64,000 nucleotides of DNA, from assembly GCA_030710605.1 (NCBI GenBank), contig CP092874.1, forward strand, positions 19,377,205-19,441,204. The letters are read 5' to 3'. Source of the stretch: Cordylochernes scorpioides. Lineage: Eukaryota > Arthropoda > Arachnida > Pseudoscorpiones > Chernetidae. The position numbers were made by a program, and so were the translations under genes. This document shows, piece by piece, positions 9,801-19,959 of this stretch. Positions within the stretch are counted from its first letter, which is position 1. Every line of letters begins with the position of its first letter. Under the pieces are notes generated by a model, which saw only the letters and a program-made list of their open reading frames with translations, had not been told where the DNA came from and did no database searches.

Positions 9801-10302
9801 TAAAAAGATATATATGTATTTAATTATTTAAGTATGGATTGTGTGTGCTCTATTTTCATTTATTTTATATTTTAGGCTTCTGCTTAATTATAATAATACA
9901 TTAAGAGGTCATTGATTGCCCCTTACATCAGGCTAAGAATTTAGAGGATGTCTGAACCAACCGAATCCACAACTTATTTGAAAGTTCCATTTAACTTTGT
10001 TTTTTTGTTTTAAAAAATCATTTTTAAACTAGACGTGTCATAAGAAAATGACTGAGGCTGTCAAGAAAAGCTGAAACACATAAAAGTGAAACCGTGTATA
10101 AAAATAACAAAGTTTATTCTATTGAAAAAGTTAGTATATACATGACATTAGATACTTACTATGGCAGAAGATTCCACCAATCAGAAGAGAGAACAATAAA
10201 CACCAAACGATCATAACTTTATCTGCACATACGACCATTTATTTACATACTAGCTTTTCTCACTTATGCAAATATGTTAGAATTTTTAACCAATACGGAT
10301 AT

Positions 10303-10510
10303 TGTAAAACTACATTTGAAAACTATACCGCATGTGTTTCTTTTCAACGAAAAATCTAAATTTATTTCAAGGAGAAATAACGATTATTTCTAACCTTAAG
10401 GATGAAGTATGAAAAGATGAATTGTGAAGAGTAATAATAAACGGACAAAATAAAAGTGTCCAGGGATGGGAGATTCCACACATGCGGTATAGTTTTCAAA
10501 TGTCGTTTTA
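10303..10510. mobile_element. MITE with ~24-bp terminal inverted repeats
   Basis: ACATTTGAAAACTATACCGC at about 10309 is matched inverted by GCGGTATAGTTTTCAAATGT at about 10484-10503. The interior (GGAGAAATAACGATTATTTC, TAACCTTAAGGATGAAGTAT) is shared with the palindrome at 12255-12562 and, more decayed, with 30170-30350. Confidence 0.75.
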
Positions 10511-11195
10511 CAATCACAAGTCGCATATACTCGTATATTATATTCTATTATAAAATAGTTCCAAGTCAAGCTTCCGTAGATAAGTTAATTTGTTTTAAAA
10601 AATTAATTCATATCTTTAGCTTTAGGGCATTAAAATTTTTATTTATTTATTTAACAGTTGGGAGAGACACGCCATATCCACAATTTGGATAATTGCGTGT
10701 ATATTTTAAATTATATACAATTAATACAATTGAACATTAAAATTAAACGTTCAATGTCAAATTTTACATATAGCAATTATAAGTAGTAGCTTGAAATATG
10801 TACAGTCAACGCTTTCGCCTCAAAATATACATTCTGCAGAATCTATTAAACTTGATGTATTGCTCTTTATTGCAAGCAGCTTGTTTTGTATTAGTCAGGT
10901 GAAGTTGGTTTTCTTCCCTTTGATCAGAAGTTAATGGACAGTCTAAAAATGCTAGAGATATTTTTTAAGATTAATATTATAAAAATAAACTTATTTCAGA
11001 AAACTTAAAGTTTGTTTTTCACCTAAAATATTAATACATGGGTTTAATTTATTGAATATTTAATATTATATTGGGGGAATGAAATAAAGGATATTTTTCT
11101 AGTTTTTTTCTAGTTTTTTTTTTTTGGAAATTGCTGAGTTTGAAGTATATTAGTTCACTTCCCGGTATCACAGGTTTATTGTTTAAATATTTTTT
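10511..11195. other. AT-rich DNA, no gene seen
   Basis: No recognised element and no supportable reading frame. Confidence 0.5.
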
Positions 11196-11199
11196 ATTT

Positions 11200-11310
11200 A
11201 ATTAAAAAGGCACATATTGGATCAAAAATATCATTTATTTTACCAATATTTCAGTTGGCTGAACGCCAACCTTTATCAAGGTATTATAACATTTTAAAGT
11301 GTGTCAACAA
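11200..11310 (-). mobile_element. Partial TTGATAA hammerhead-like element
   Basis: One arm of the 7600 family: AAAAAGGCACATATTGGATC and then the hairpin GTTGGCTGAACGCCAAC. On the minus strand it reads TACC, TTGATAA, A, GGTTGGC-GTTCA-GCCAACT, GAAA, TATT, GGTA, with four potential stem I pairs. Confidence 0.65.
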
Positions 11311-11985
11311 CAACCTCAGCGCCACATAACGTCAACAGCATTAAGTTTTAAAAATATTTTGTTATATTCAATGGGAAGAATATACTATTTATATATTATA
11401 AACATACTATTATATATACTATTATATACAATTTTTATACTTTGACGTTCAGAAATAAATACCCCCTATTGAAGAATAAGCGTTTAGATGCTATTAAGGC
11501 AAAAAATATCAGTCCTGCGTGTTTTATCCATGTCTGGTGATCTCCTCGCATACCTTGTGGCCCCGGTCCGATCCCTACCAACGCTACAATAAAGTACTGT
11601 TTTGTTTTTATATAGCAAATTGTGAAGTTTTTTTTTTTTCTCTTTATTTATCTCCTTTTTGTTGTTGGTGTTGTACTCTTGAGTGTACGTTTTTCTGTGT
11701 ATTAAGTTACTCTTACGGTAGGCCCTAGTTTATTGCTTTTTGTGTGATAACCCGTAAAAGTAACTTTTGTTATCCAGTTCTCAGTGGATAAGTTTCTTTT
11801 AAAACATTTTAATTTGCATATCTCCAGCTTTCAGGCATCAAATACCTTCTGCAGGAGAAACCACTCTGCAATATATCGCCAATAGGACAAGACTTGACAA
11901 TATAATCAAATACAGAGGATTCTTATAGTATAGATTCGGAATTACTATATATAAGCGCCCTATGTATTTGATTTTATTATTTATA
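11311..11985. other. AT-rich DNA, no gene seen
   Basis: A short segment near 11540-11580 (CCCCGGTCCGATCCCTACC) recalls a tRNA B box but no fold was found. Confidence 0.4.
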
Positions 11986-11989
11986 AATT

Positions 11990-12245
11990 TATTAATTTTA
12001 TTATTTTTATTAACAGAGTGGTCATTTTTATATTTTGCTACTTTTTGTAAATTTCCCTCGTGGCTTATCTTTTGTTTACCATTCTTAGTTTGCATATTAG
12101 ACATGAGCTGATTAAAGTGAGTTAAACTCTGTTTCGATATTGTATTCATAATCATTCATAGTTTGTTCTTGCCTCAAATAAATTGTTGTCTCATCTCGAA
12201 GTTGGTTTTCCCTAATTTTCCACGTGGCAATATTGTAGCAAAGTA
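11990..12245 (+). repeat. Dispersed repeat ending CCACGTGGCAATATTGTA
   Basis: Starts TTTATTAACAGAGTGGTCAT and ends with TTTTCCACGTGGCAATATTG. Closely related copies are at 23385-23550 and 63345-63515, and one in reverse at 13550-13665. The phrase AAATAAATTGTTGT, followed by GAAGTT and CTTCCCTAATTTTCC, is common to all. Class unknown. Confidence 0.65.
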
Positions 12246-12254
12246 TTTATTACA

Positions 12255-12562
12255 AAGTTTGACAATTATACCGCAATTTTTTCTTTTTTGAACGAAAAAT
12301 CGAAATTTATTTTTAAGGAGAAATAATGATTATTTCTAACCTTAAGGATGAAGTATGATAGAATGAATTGTAAAGAGTAATGATAAACACGGAAAAATAA
12401 AAGTGTCCATGGATGGGAAATACTTTATTTTTCCGTTTATCATTACTCTTCACAATTCATCCTTTCAAACTTCATCCCTAAGGTTAGAAATAATCGTTAT
12501 TTCTCCTTAAAATAAATTTCGATTTTTCGTTCAAATGAAACATTTGCGGTATAATTGTCAAA
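12255..12562. mobile_element. Palindromic MITE-type element (~150-bp arms)
   Basis: GACAATTATACCGCAA at about 12260 is inverted at TTGCGGTATAATTGTC (about 12545). Arms share TAAGGAGAAATAATGATTAT and AACCTTAAGGATGAAGT with the 10303 MITE. Nearly the whole interval folds back on itself. Confidence 0.8.
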
Positions 12563-12847
12563 CTTCGTTCTACAATCATAAGCCGCATTATTTTGTATTA
12601 TAAAGTATTTATTATTTAATTAACAAATTATTAATTATGATAATTATATATTTTATTACTCTGCGTATATAAACTTCCTTCATTTCTTCTCTTGTATTTT
12701 TTTTTTATCAATTTTAGTTTATGTCTTAAATAAATTGCTGTGTCATACTGAAGTTTGTCTTTCCCATAATTTTATACGTTACATTTTGGTTGAGATGCTG
12801 GGTAGATTAGGGAAGATAAACTGAAGATTGCCGAGAAGACCTTGAAG

Positions 12848-13460
12848 ACATGGCTGTTATGATCTACATTTTCAGAGATTGGTTCCAGGATTCCACCGCC
12901 TTGTCAAAGCCAAGATTTCCTTCCGAGATGACGATGTAGACGATATGAGGACAAAGCCGCTCTTCACTGTCTCTCCACTCCGTACTGACTTCTGACCGTG
13001 AGCTATCTACCGAGGGTTGCCTAATGACCAATCAGATGATGATACGTCATAGTAAAATGGCTGACATATTAGCATGGTCAAGAAGCATCTGATTCTAGCT
13101 GTGAAACCCCTTTGTTTCCCCACCTATGTCATGTAACCGACTTACTTCTTGTGTGAAACCATGGCTGCTATGATCTACAATTTCAGAGATTGGTTCCAGG
13201 ATTCCACCGCCATGTCAAAACCAAGATTTCATTCCGAGATGAGGATATAGACGATATGACGACAAAGCCGCTCTTCACTGTCCGTACAGACTTCTGAACC
13301 CTAGCTATCTACTGAGGGTTACCTAATGACCAATCAGATGGTGACACGTCATAACAAAATGGCTGACACGTTAGGATGGTCAAGAAGCATCTGATTCTAG
13401 CTGTGAAACCCCTCTGTTTCTCACCCATGCGATGTAACCGACTTACTTCCTGTGTATCTT
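12848..13460 (+). repeat. Tandem duplication, period 311 bp, with conserved frame
   Basis: ATGGCTGTTATGATCTACAT at 12850 and ATGGCTGCTATGATCTACAA at 13161 begin two copies about 90% alike. In one frame both read FQRLVPGFHR, then K-KISFRD and DDM-TKPLFTV before a stop. In another, both read an ATG-led 27-29 residue segment ending SEM. Neither resembles a domain I recognise. The unit is less AT-rich than its surroundings. Confidence 0.7.
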
Positions 13461-13549
13461 TGTCAGAGATTTACAAACTTGAGATTTATGAATTAAAATG
13501 TTTTAAAAGAAACTTATATTCCTGGAGGTCTAATATTTTTACCTTGATA

Positions 13550-13665
13550 TTGTCACATGGAAAATTAAAGAAGACCAACTTCGGGATGAGACAACAATTT
13601 ATTTCAGGCAAGAACAAACTATGAGTGATAAACAAAAGATAAGCAAAAAAGAGAAGTGTACAGAG
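13550..13665 (-). repeat. Reverse fragment of the CCACGTGGCAATATTG repeat
   Basis: ACCAACTTCGGGATGAGACA and ACAATTTATTTCAGGCAAGA match the 11990 repeat on the opposite strand. Confidence 0.6.
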
Positions 13666-14150
13666 TATAGCAAAATATAAACATAAAAAAAAATACTTTT
13701 TTTTTACAATTTTACAATTCTTTTATTTTCAAAGTGCTATATCCCGCAAGGGATACTTGCGTCAAACAAGGAGAAAAGTTTATTTACATAAGTTATTTAC
13801 ATTATTCAACGCATGAAAACATTAGAGATCCAGATTTTGTAGAAAGTTTAGAATGTATTTACAAAATGTGAATTGAACTATAAATATAATACTTTGCTAA
13901 TAAAATAATAAATACTTTGTTACCATATTGATACAAGGATTTATTCTATTGAACTGTTCAGTGGTTATATTGTTACTTATAATGACACTTTACTAACTTG
14001 TGTGTCTAGTTGATCTATTATGTTAAATTGTTTTGTAGTGTTTAAACACACTAGAAAAATCGCTAAAAACAATATTTACCTTCTATTTTGTATATAGATA
14101 AAGAATTCTTCCTGATTTGAAATTAAACGAAAAAAACATGGTGAAGGAAG
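13666..14150. other. AT-rich DNA, no gene seen
   Basis: Low-complexity sequence with no recognised repeat or coding region. Confidence 0.5.
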
Positions 14151-14183
14151 ACGAGTTTCTTTTATTGATGTATAGGTACAAGC

Positions 14184-14207
14184 TTTCAGGTAAAAACCCT
14201 TCAACAG
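14184..14207 (-). ncRNA. Hammerhead-like hairpin, CTGTTGA family (copy b)
   Basis: On the minus strand: GC, CTGTTGA, A, hairpin GGGT..ACCT, GAAA, GCTT, GT. Stem I is only two pairs (GC/GT). Confidence 0.4.
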
Positions 14208-14825
14208 GCGAGAAATAAAGCGCGACTTATAAGAACTATGGTACAAATGGTAGGAAGGAATATATATATGTCATAATTTGTATAGTTAATGACAAGAGAT
14301 ATAATTTATTTTCGTCAAACTAAGTATGTAAATATGTTACGCTTGTGTTAAAATGTAAATATGTAAATTCATCCATGTATAAAAGCTGGACAAAAAATAA
14401 AGGTGGCAGACATCGCGGGTGCGCTGTTCGCTTGGCATAACGGCTGCGCCTCTTCATTTAGCTACGACATATATATATATATAAAAGGAAAGTTTTTAAA
14501 CTATTTATATATGTTAATATATGTTAAAATTCTAATTTGTGTGTATATGTGACTTAAACTCCTTCGCAATCTTATCTTTTCGGCAGTAATTATTGTTGAA
14601 ATAAAAAGAAATTATAGAGAGCGGTGAAAAAATGGCACAAAAGTGAAATTGTACTGAGATCAGGTGGAACAATTAAGAAAAAGACATCTTCTGGTCGTGC
14701 AACTAAAAAACTTGTTAATGGCTTGCGAAATCTATCGGAATAAATATCAACTAATCATTGATTTTTAATTAGTTCAGAATTGGCCAAATACCCATTCTTG
14801 ATTAATCAAGAAAAGATAACAACGT

Positions 14826-14853
14826 ACGCTTTCGGGCTGTTGGCCCTCATCAG
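14826..14853 (-). ncRNA. Hammerhead ribozyme core (relic)
   Basis: Minus strand: ACG, CTGATGA, stem II GGGC-CAACA-GCCC, GAAA, GCGTA, CGT. The CUGAUGA and GAAA boxes and stem II are intact; the cleavage-site side differs from the copy at 18304 (GCGTA instead of CGCGTC). Stem I ACG/CGT is preserved. The flanking 14715-14825 matches 18335-18440 in reverse, so these are two copies of one element. Confidence 0.6.
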
Positions 14854-14895
14854 CGTGATGCAAAATGTATGTCAACGACCAAAATAATCTAAATA

Positions 14896-15236
14896 CAGTG
14901 GACCCTCGGTTTGCGAGCATAATCCGTTCCAGAGCCATGTTCGTACTCCAAAACGCTCGTAGTGCGAAACTAATTTCTTATTTTTAATAATTGAAACTCG
15001 GGCAATTCTTCTTGCTACGAACAATTGCACAGTTTCCCACATTTTACATATTTCCCGAATCTGATCTGAAGGGAGGGATCCCAGTGAATTTTCATCCATC
15101 ACGATTACGGGCAACCATCACGAGTTGCTCGTAATGCGAAATTTCACTCGTAATCCGAGGTAAAATTTTTCAAAAAATTTTGCTCGTACTGCGAAAAGCT
15201 CGTACTCCAAGGTGCTCGTAAACCGAGGGTCCACTG
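14896..15236 (-). mobile_element. pogo/Tigger-type short transposon with transposase tail
   Basis: Terminal inverted repeats CAGTGGACCCTCGGTTTGCG and CGTAAACCGAGGGTCCACTG with TA on both sides (14894-14895, 15237-15238). The minus strand across 14990-15114 encodes MDENSLGSLPSDQIREICKM followed by WETVQLFV, which resembles the C-terminal tail of pogo/Tigger (CENP-B-related) transposases. The 341-bp length shows that most of the transposase is deleted. Confidence 0.75.
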
Positions 15237-15304
15237 TATATACAATTAGTTTCTATTCATGATATAATTGTGAAAAAAAGTATTAAAATTACAAATATAT
15301 TCTT

Positions 15305-15480
15305 ACAATGAGTATCTTTTTTTATTTAAAAAACGCTAGCTTTCAAGCGTTATTCGCTCTTCAACGGTGGGATAAAGTCGATATTATAGTAAGCCCGTTG
15401 AAGAGCGATTAACACTTGAAAGCTAGCGTTTTTTAAATAAAAAATATACTCATTGTGAGAATATAATCGTAATTTTAATA
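15305..15480. mobile_element. Foldback carrying two hammerhead-like hairpins
   Basis: Arms ATTTAAAAAACGCTAGCTTT (15323) and AAAGCTAGCGTTTTTTAAAT (15419) are inverted. Each arm carries CCGTTGA, A, hairpin GAGCG..CGCTT or GAGCG..CACTT, GAAA, GCTAGC, at 15341-15367 (minus) and 15395-15421 (plus). Confidence 0.75.
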
Positions 15481-15699
15481 CAATTAGTTTATTTTTATCC
15501 CGAAAGATGGCACAAGCCATCAGTAACTTTTAGTTAAACGATCAATTATTTTCTTAATAGAGAGTGGTGTTAACGTGGCTATTTCCAATAGTAGAAATGT
15601 TTATTAACAATCAATCGTAGAGGGTTAGAGAGCGCCATCTGTATTCAAAATTAAGACCTATTTTGCGCGATTATATATTTTTATAATAATGCAATTTCC

Positions 15700-15815
15700 T
15701 ACTTCCCTCACTGCAATACTGAGGCTAAACAGCTTACTATAATATTAAAGATGTATAATGGATTAAACTGGCGAAACCGCTGGGAGGGTTCACCACTGAT
15801 GAGCTAGGTACTTTT
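15700..15815 (+). mobile_element. Fragment of the GAAACCGCTGGGAGGG foldback family
   Basis: Contains TTAAACTGGCGAAACCGCTG, GGAGGGTTCACCACTGATGA and GCTAGG. It lies directly upstream of the LINE end at 15820. The opposite arm is absent. Confidence 0.65.
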
Positions 15816-15825
15816 AATAATATCT

Positions 15826-16180
15826 CGAAAGAGACCTCCTCCGTACCATCAAAACCCAATGCCTGCAGGAATGGAAATCTAATGCTGCACATGAGTGGTA
15901 CAGAGCAGGAGGGACAAGCACCGGTTCTGTCCTCCCAAGAGAACAACAGTCTTTGATTTCCAGACTTAAGTCTGGTCATCTAAGGACAATGACAGAATGG
16001 TTGCAAGGTTTTCTACTATGTACTAAGTGTCAACCTGCAACCCCAAGACATATTATTGACTGTATTGACTCATCCATTGATGAGCTCTACTCTTCCCCGG
16101 CAGACACCATCAACAAGCTTTACAAGCTTGATACCTTAGTGTGATTGAGTGGAGATAAGAAAGAAGAAGGATAATAATAA
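15826..16180 (+). pseudogene. LINE 3' end: RNase H tail and zinc-knuckle-like C-terminus
   Basis: An open frame from about 15826 to 16144 reads through LISRLKSGHLRTMTEWLQGF and then CTKCQPATPRHIIDC, the Cx2C...Hx4C-type terminus of Jockey/I/R1-superclade LINEs, preceded by the R-L-R/K-S-G-H block that ends their RNase H region. It closes before an AT-rich tail (GGATAATAATAATAT). The RT is missing; this is a 5'-truncated insertion. Confidence 0.65.
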
Positions 16181-16750
16181 TATCTAATCGCATTAAAGTC
16201 AGTACGAAATATTTGTATTTGAAAAAAACAAAAAAAAACAATATCTCTATTAATAATTTAACATTTTGAATTTTTTGCCGTTCTATCCGATTAAGAAATG
16301 AATGCTTATATCGTTTTGGAATAAAAAAAAAGGAATGTAAAAATGCTACGACAGGTGATATAACAACATAGAACTAGACTATGCACATTGCCCGATTCCA
16401 TAAATAAACACTAACTAAGAAATGAAGAAGTACCTGCTCGCCGCCCCAAAGTTGCATAAGGCATCCTTATTTACATAGCTAAGAAACATCAACGACAACA
16501 GACTTGTTTATCTCAGCTTCCTATTGGACGATTAGAAGGAAGATATACCTTCCAAAATAGGTGACGTCATCAGAATGTTTAGAAAGTTTCTAATTTGCTC
16601 TTTATTTCTTTCTTCTCTTTTTTTAATTCCCACGGAATATAGAGTTCGCCGGATACGCATTTCGTGGTTGTTGGTCCACACTAATGGCTCAGGCTGAGAC
16701 AATTAGATATTTAAAAAAGCATAGAAGTAGAAGTTGATGTAGAAGCTCTA
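16181..16750. other. Intergenic, no gene seen
   Basis: Moderately AT-rich with no recognised repeat. Confidence 0.45.
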
Positions 16751-16756
16751 AGAGAA

Positions 16757-17040
16757 AACTGACAAAATCTATAACAAGACTTAGAACAAAACACTATAAA
16801 GGAATGACAATACATCCAGATGGCACAAAAACCTATAGGACATGTAACAATTGTCCTGGTGTGGAACTAACACCTACCCACATATTCTCATGCCCAGCAA
16901 TGGCCGCAGCCTTGCAGAAAATTGACATGGACTCAGAACAACAGCTTTACATACCCAAGATAATAGACATTGCTGCTGCTGTGATGGAGATGCATGAAGA
17001 CATCTGAGGCTCTTCATTGGACACGACAACAACAACAAAA
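16757..17040 (+). pseudogene. LINE 3' end (RTCNNCPGVELTPTHIFSC family)
   Basis: An open frame (about 16757-17007) reads LTKSITRLRTKHYKGMTIHP, then RTCNNCPGVELTPTHIFSCP, a Cx2C...Hx4C LINE terminus. It ends EMHEDI, a stop at 17005-17007, GAGGCTCTTCATTGGACACG, and a (CAA)n tail. It is a sibling of the minus-strand copy at 56358-56618, whose last 115 bp have been tandemly amplified. 5' truncated; no RT domain. Confidence 0.7.
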
Positions 17041-17122
17041 AAAACATAACCTCTCGTTGAACTGATATTGTGAAATTGTGATGATTCCTAACAGCTAATT
17101 GACCTGTTTAATCAAAATAAAA

Positions 17123-17345
17123 ATACACTCATAGATAAAACTTATGGAAGTTGTTCTTTTTAACATCTATATCGGGGGATTCAGACAATAGTTCTAAAAG
17201 ATATTATAGTGACCCCTATTTATTGAAGACACCCGAGATAACCAAGTATGAAAAAAATTGTCTCTGTCTCCTTCAAAAAAATAACAGACGACCGGCGGTA
17301 TCAAATTGTGTCCACTTCCACTTAAGTTTTGACCATGAGTGTACA
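17123..17345 (+). mobile_element. MITE, ACACTCATGGACAAAACTT family
   Basis: Ends ATACACTCATAGATAAAACTT and AAGTTTTGACCATGAGTGTA. Interior matches the 9284 copy. Confidence 0.8.
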
Positions 17346-17379
17346 TAAACTTGTTCATCATTTTTTTAAAATAAAGTGA

Positions 17380-17800
17380 TGATAACAATATTTTGTGTGT
17401 ACTGTAATGACAATCGTGACGTGTGCAGACTTCGGAATAGGCTGCCCACAATCCATCGGTGTGATAGAAACACTCCATTGGATATATTGAATATATATGA
17501 TATAAAAATAAAAAAGATTTTCTGCCTGAATTTAGATCATGTTGAGGATTATGGTGATGTAGTCGTGGCAAAAATATTTAAAAGAGTTTTAATTAGTGAT
17601 TTCTTTAATTGAGCTAAGGAATATATATATATAACATAATTTGGTAAAAGTACTGCCTGGCTTAAGGCGTAATAATCTAAAAAATGAAAAACTTATTTAC
17701 ATAATGTACAAAAGATTTGAGCAGGCCAACGGGAAAGAACAACAATGAGTTTTTAAAGGGGAAGCCTGACCTCTGGTGGTCGATTTAACAGAGTATTTGA
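17380..17800 (-). mobile_element. Retroposon-like repeat, TTCCCGTTGGCC family (uninterrupted)
   Basis: On the minus strand: CGACCACCAGAGGTCAGGC (17770s), then TTGTTGTTCTTTCCCGTTGGCC, TTTTGTACATTATGTAAATA, CGCCTTAAGCCAGGCAGTAC, then a region starting GCCACGACTACATCACC shared with 43660-43700. Relatives: 19960-20445, 22800-22985, 43130-43760. Class uncertain; probably a LINE 3' end or its derivative. Confidence 0.6.
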
Positions 17801-18109
17801 ATCTATGAAATTATAATTTTAAATAAAATGATATTTTAATATAACATATATTTGTTTTATTTTTTTAAATTCAATATGGTAAAAATACAAACGCTTGCGT
17901 TGTTCTTTAATGGACGCCACTTGTGGTTTAAAAAGATTTAACCGGCAAGATCATGTGACAATTTGTACATGCAAATCTGTGAATCATCCACCATCCATTT
18001 GTGCACAAGCAACGGCTCTAGAAAGGAAATGAACTGCGCACGCGTTACCAAGATAACGCTAGGAAGTAGGTAAAAGCCGATAAGACAGGCAATAATAAAT
18101 ATAAAAAAG

Positions 18110-18490
18110 TTTCAGTTGCACGATAAGGAGATGCCTTTTTCATAATTTATACACCTTATCCCAGTACAATATCTCATTTGTACTATTTTTTTTCACATTG
18201 TGTCGCGGTCTCACGCAATTCTGGCCTTAACTACCTGTTTCATGATTTTTCAAGATGCCTGAAGGACCAGTTTTTTGGTCGTTGAGGTACAATTTGCACA
18301 ACGCTGATGAGGGCCAACAGCCCGAAACGCGTCCGTGGTTAGCTTTTCTTGATCAATCAAGGATGGGTAATTGGCCAATTCTGGAATAATTAAAAATCAA
18401 CGAGAATAGTTGATATTTATTACGATAGATGGCACAAGCCATCAGCAACTTTCAGTTGCAGGATAAGGAGATGCCTTTTTCATAATAATA
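18110..18490 (+). mobile_element. Hammerhead-bearing element (PLE terminal-repeat-like)
   Basis: Bounded by two copies of TTTCAGTTGCANGATAAGGAGATGCCTTTTTCATAAT (18110-18148 and 18448-18485), a direct repeat pair about 340 bp apart. Between them lie a hammerhead core (18304-18336) and the strand TTTTCTTGATCAATCAAGGA. This layout, terminal direct repeat plus ribozyme, fits a PLE terminal repeat or retrozyme-like unit; the identification is inference. Confidence 0.55.
18296..18340 (+). ncRNA. Hammerhead ribozyme, canonical core
   Basis: Order: ACG (18301-18303), CTGATGA (18304-18310), stem II GGGC-CAACA-GCCC (18311-18323), GAAA (18324-18327), CGCGTC (18328-18333), CGT (18334-18336). ACG/CGT gives three stem I pairs, and ACGCGT is self-complementary, so stem III can form between two copies as known for minimal hammerheads of Penelope-like elements. 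Predicted cleavage follows GUC at 18333. All invariant core bases are present. Confidence 0.7.
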
Positions 18491-18509
18491 AATATAGGTT
18501 ATAAAAATA

Positions 18510-18730
18510 AAGGTTGCCTCTCCCGTCAAAATATACTCTAAAACTAATCGTCATATATTGACCGTCTCCGCAAACTGGTGAATTCAGGTCGTTGACAAAG
18601 CCACAACATCAGTTTTGGAAAACTGAGAAGCGTCCACCTAGAAACAATGGTTTCGGGATAATGGCCCTAGTCAGTTTAGAGCGGACTTTATTATTCTGGT
18701 TTCATGGCTTTGTCACCGATAGGCTATGTA
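18510..18730 (-). mobile_element. Degenerate hammerhead-bearing repeat
   Basis: The interval matches 58450-58640 (shared CCGTCAAAATA, ACTAATCNNCATATATTGAC, TTTCGGGNTAATGG). On the minus strand 18651-18674 reads CTGACTA, GGGCCATTATCCC, GAAAC; core position 8 is mutated. Confidence 0.55.
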
Positions 18731-18867
18731 AAAATACCCGGGTATTTGATGTACTGGTATGTAAATAAGTTAAGACGTACATTATGAGAGATGTGACTAT
18801 TCTATTTCTTCCTTTTTTATTTTAATTTTTGAATGGAGACATCGGTAAACGAGTATTATAAGCCGTC

Positions 18868-19150
18868 GTACACGTTTTTTTTCTGAAAAAAAATAATTGC
18901 TCCAATGTGGTCCCCGATTCCGGTACGCTTTCAATGGCAAAAGTCGAACTGTTTTTTACATCTGTAGATATTCAAATAAAAAAACATATATTGGATCAAA
19001 ATATCATTTATTTTACTAATATTTCAGTTGGCTGAACGCCAACCTTTATCAAGGTATTATAACATCTTTTAAAACTTTGAAATTTGTAGATATGTGGTGC
19101 ACTTACAGTTAAAGAAATCGCCAACTTCTACCCATCATGATTATTATGGA
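18868..19150 (+). mobile_element. SINE interrupted by a TTGATAA hammerhead-like element
   Basis: The SINE body (CCCCGATTCCGG, AAAGTCGAACTG) is cut at about 18975 and resumes at 19080 (GTAGATATGTGGTGCACTTA). The inserted block 18976-19070 is one arm of the 7600 family, with the GTTGGCTGAACGCCAAC hairpin. This gives relative ages: SINE older, ribozyme-like element younger. Confidence 0.7.
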
Positions 19151-19304
19151 CTCGATTGCTAAGGATAATATACAAAAAAGACATCGACTATTTCCTAATG
19201 TTAAAAGACTTTTTAAAAAAACAATTTTAAAATAGGATACCTATATGTATTACTAACTGTACAGGAGCCACCACGTACAGATATCCCCAACTACTGGACT
19301 TATT

Positions 19305-19400
19305 GACTGTTTTCTAACATGTGTAGACATGTGGTACACTTACAGTAAACGCCAACTACTACCCACCATGGTTATCATGGTCTATACCACGTGTGTATTA
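19305..19400 (+). mobile_element. SINE 3' fragment
   Basis: ACATGTGTAGACATGTGG, CTACTACCCACCATGGTTAT and the CCACGTGTGTATTAGG tail match the SINE. Confidence 0.7.
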
Positions 19401-19409
19401 GGAATAATA

Positions 19410-19786
19410 TATATATATTATTTTTTATAAATATATAAAAATCAATGTTTGTATGTTTGTTTGTTTGTATTTCCGGTATACAAATTCGCAGTAGTTCACT
19501 AATTCAAACCAAAATTTCAATACATAGGTAAAAAAAATACGGGGAAGACGATAGGCTATTTTAAAAAATATATAAATAATTTATTAAAACTATATATTCA
19601 AATTATTCTACTTAGTTCGCGAACAGCGCCCTCTATCAAAGATTAGATTAAATTATAGTGATGCAAACAAATAGATAATGCTAATAACAAACAATTATAA
19701 AAAAAAATCTTATATAAATATATATCATTCGGGTAGATATGCACACGGGTCAATCCCGGGGTGAAGCCCGGGTCACCCGTCTAGTA
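19410..19786 (-). mobile_element. Helentron-type non-autonomous element
   Basis: Read on the minus strand it starts ACTAGACGGGTGACCCGGGC followed by a CCCGGG palindrome and ends near AAACATACAAACATTGATTT, the mirror of the TATAAAAATCAATGTTTGTA start common to HINE elements. Same terminal signature as 50137-50586. Confidence 0.6.
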
Positions 19787-19959
19787 TATTATAAATAAAA
19801 TTATTTTCTGCTGTTGACTTTGGAATATTATTTTCTAATTTTTTTTTTTTGATACATGAGCATCATTATGATATTGTTTTGCAGTCATGGGAAAGATAAT
19901 AAGAGAGAACAGTTTAAATCATTATTGCTTTAAATAAGGCTTATAAAACACAAAATAAA

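Noticed and set aside
11540-11585. tRNA-like B box CCGGTCCGATCCC
   Set aside because: No acceptor, D or anticodon arm could be folded around it.
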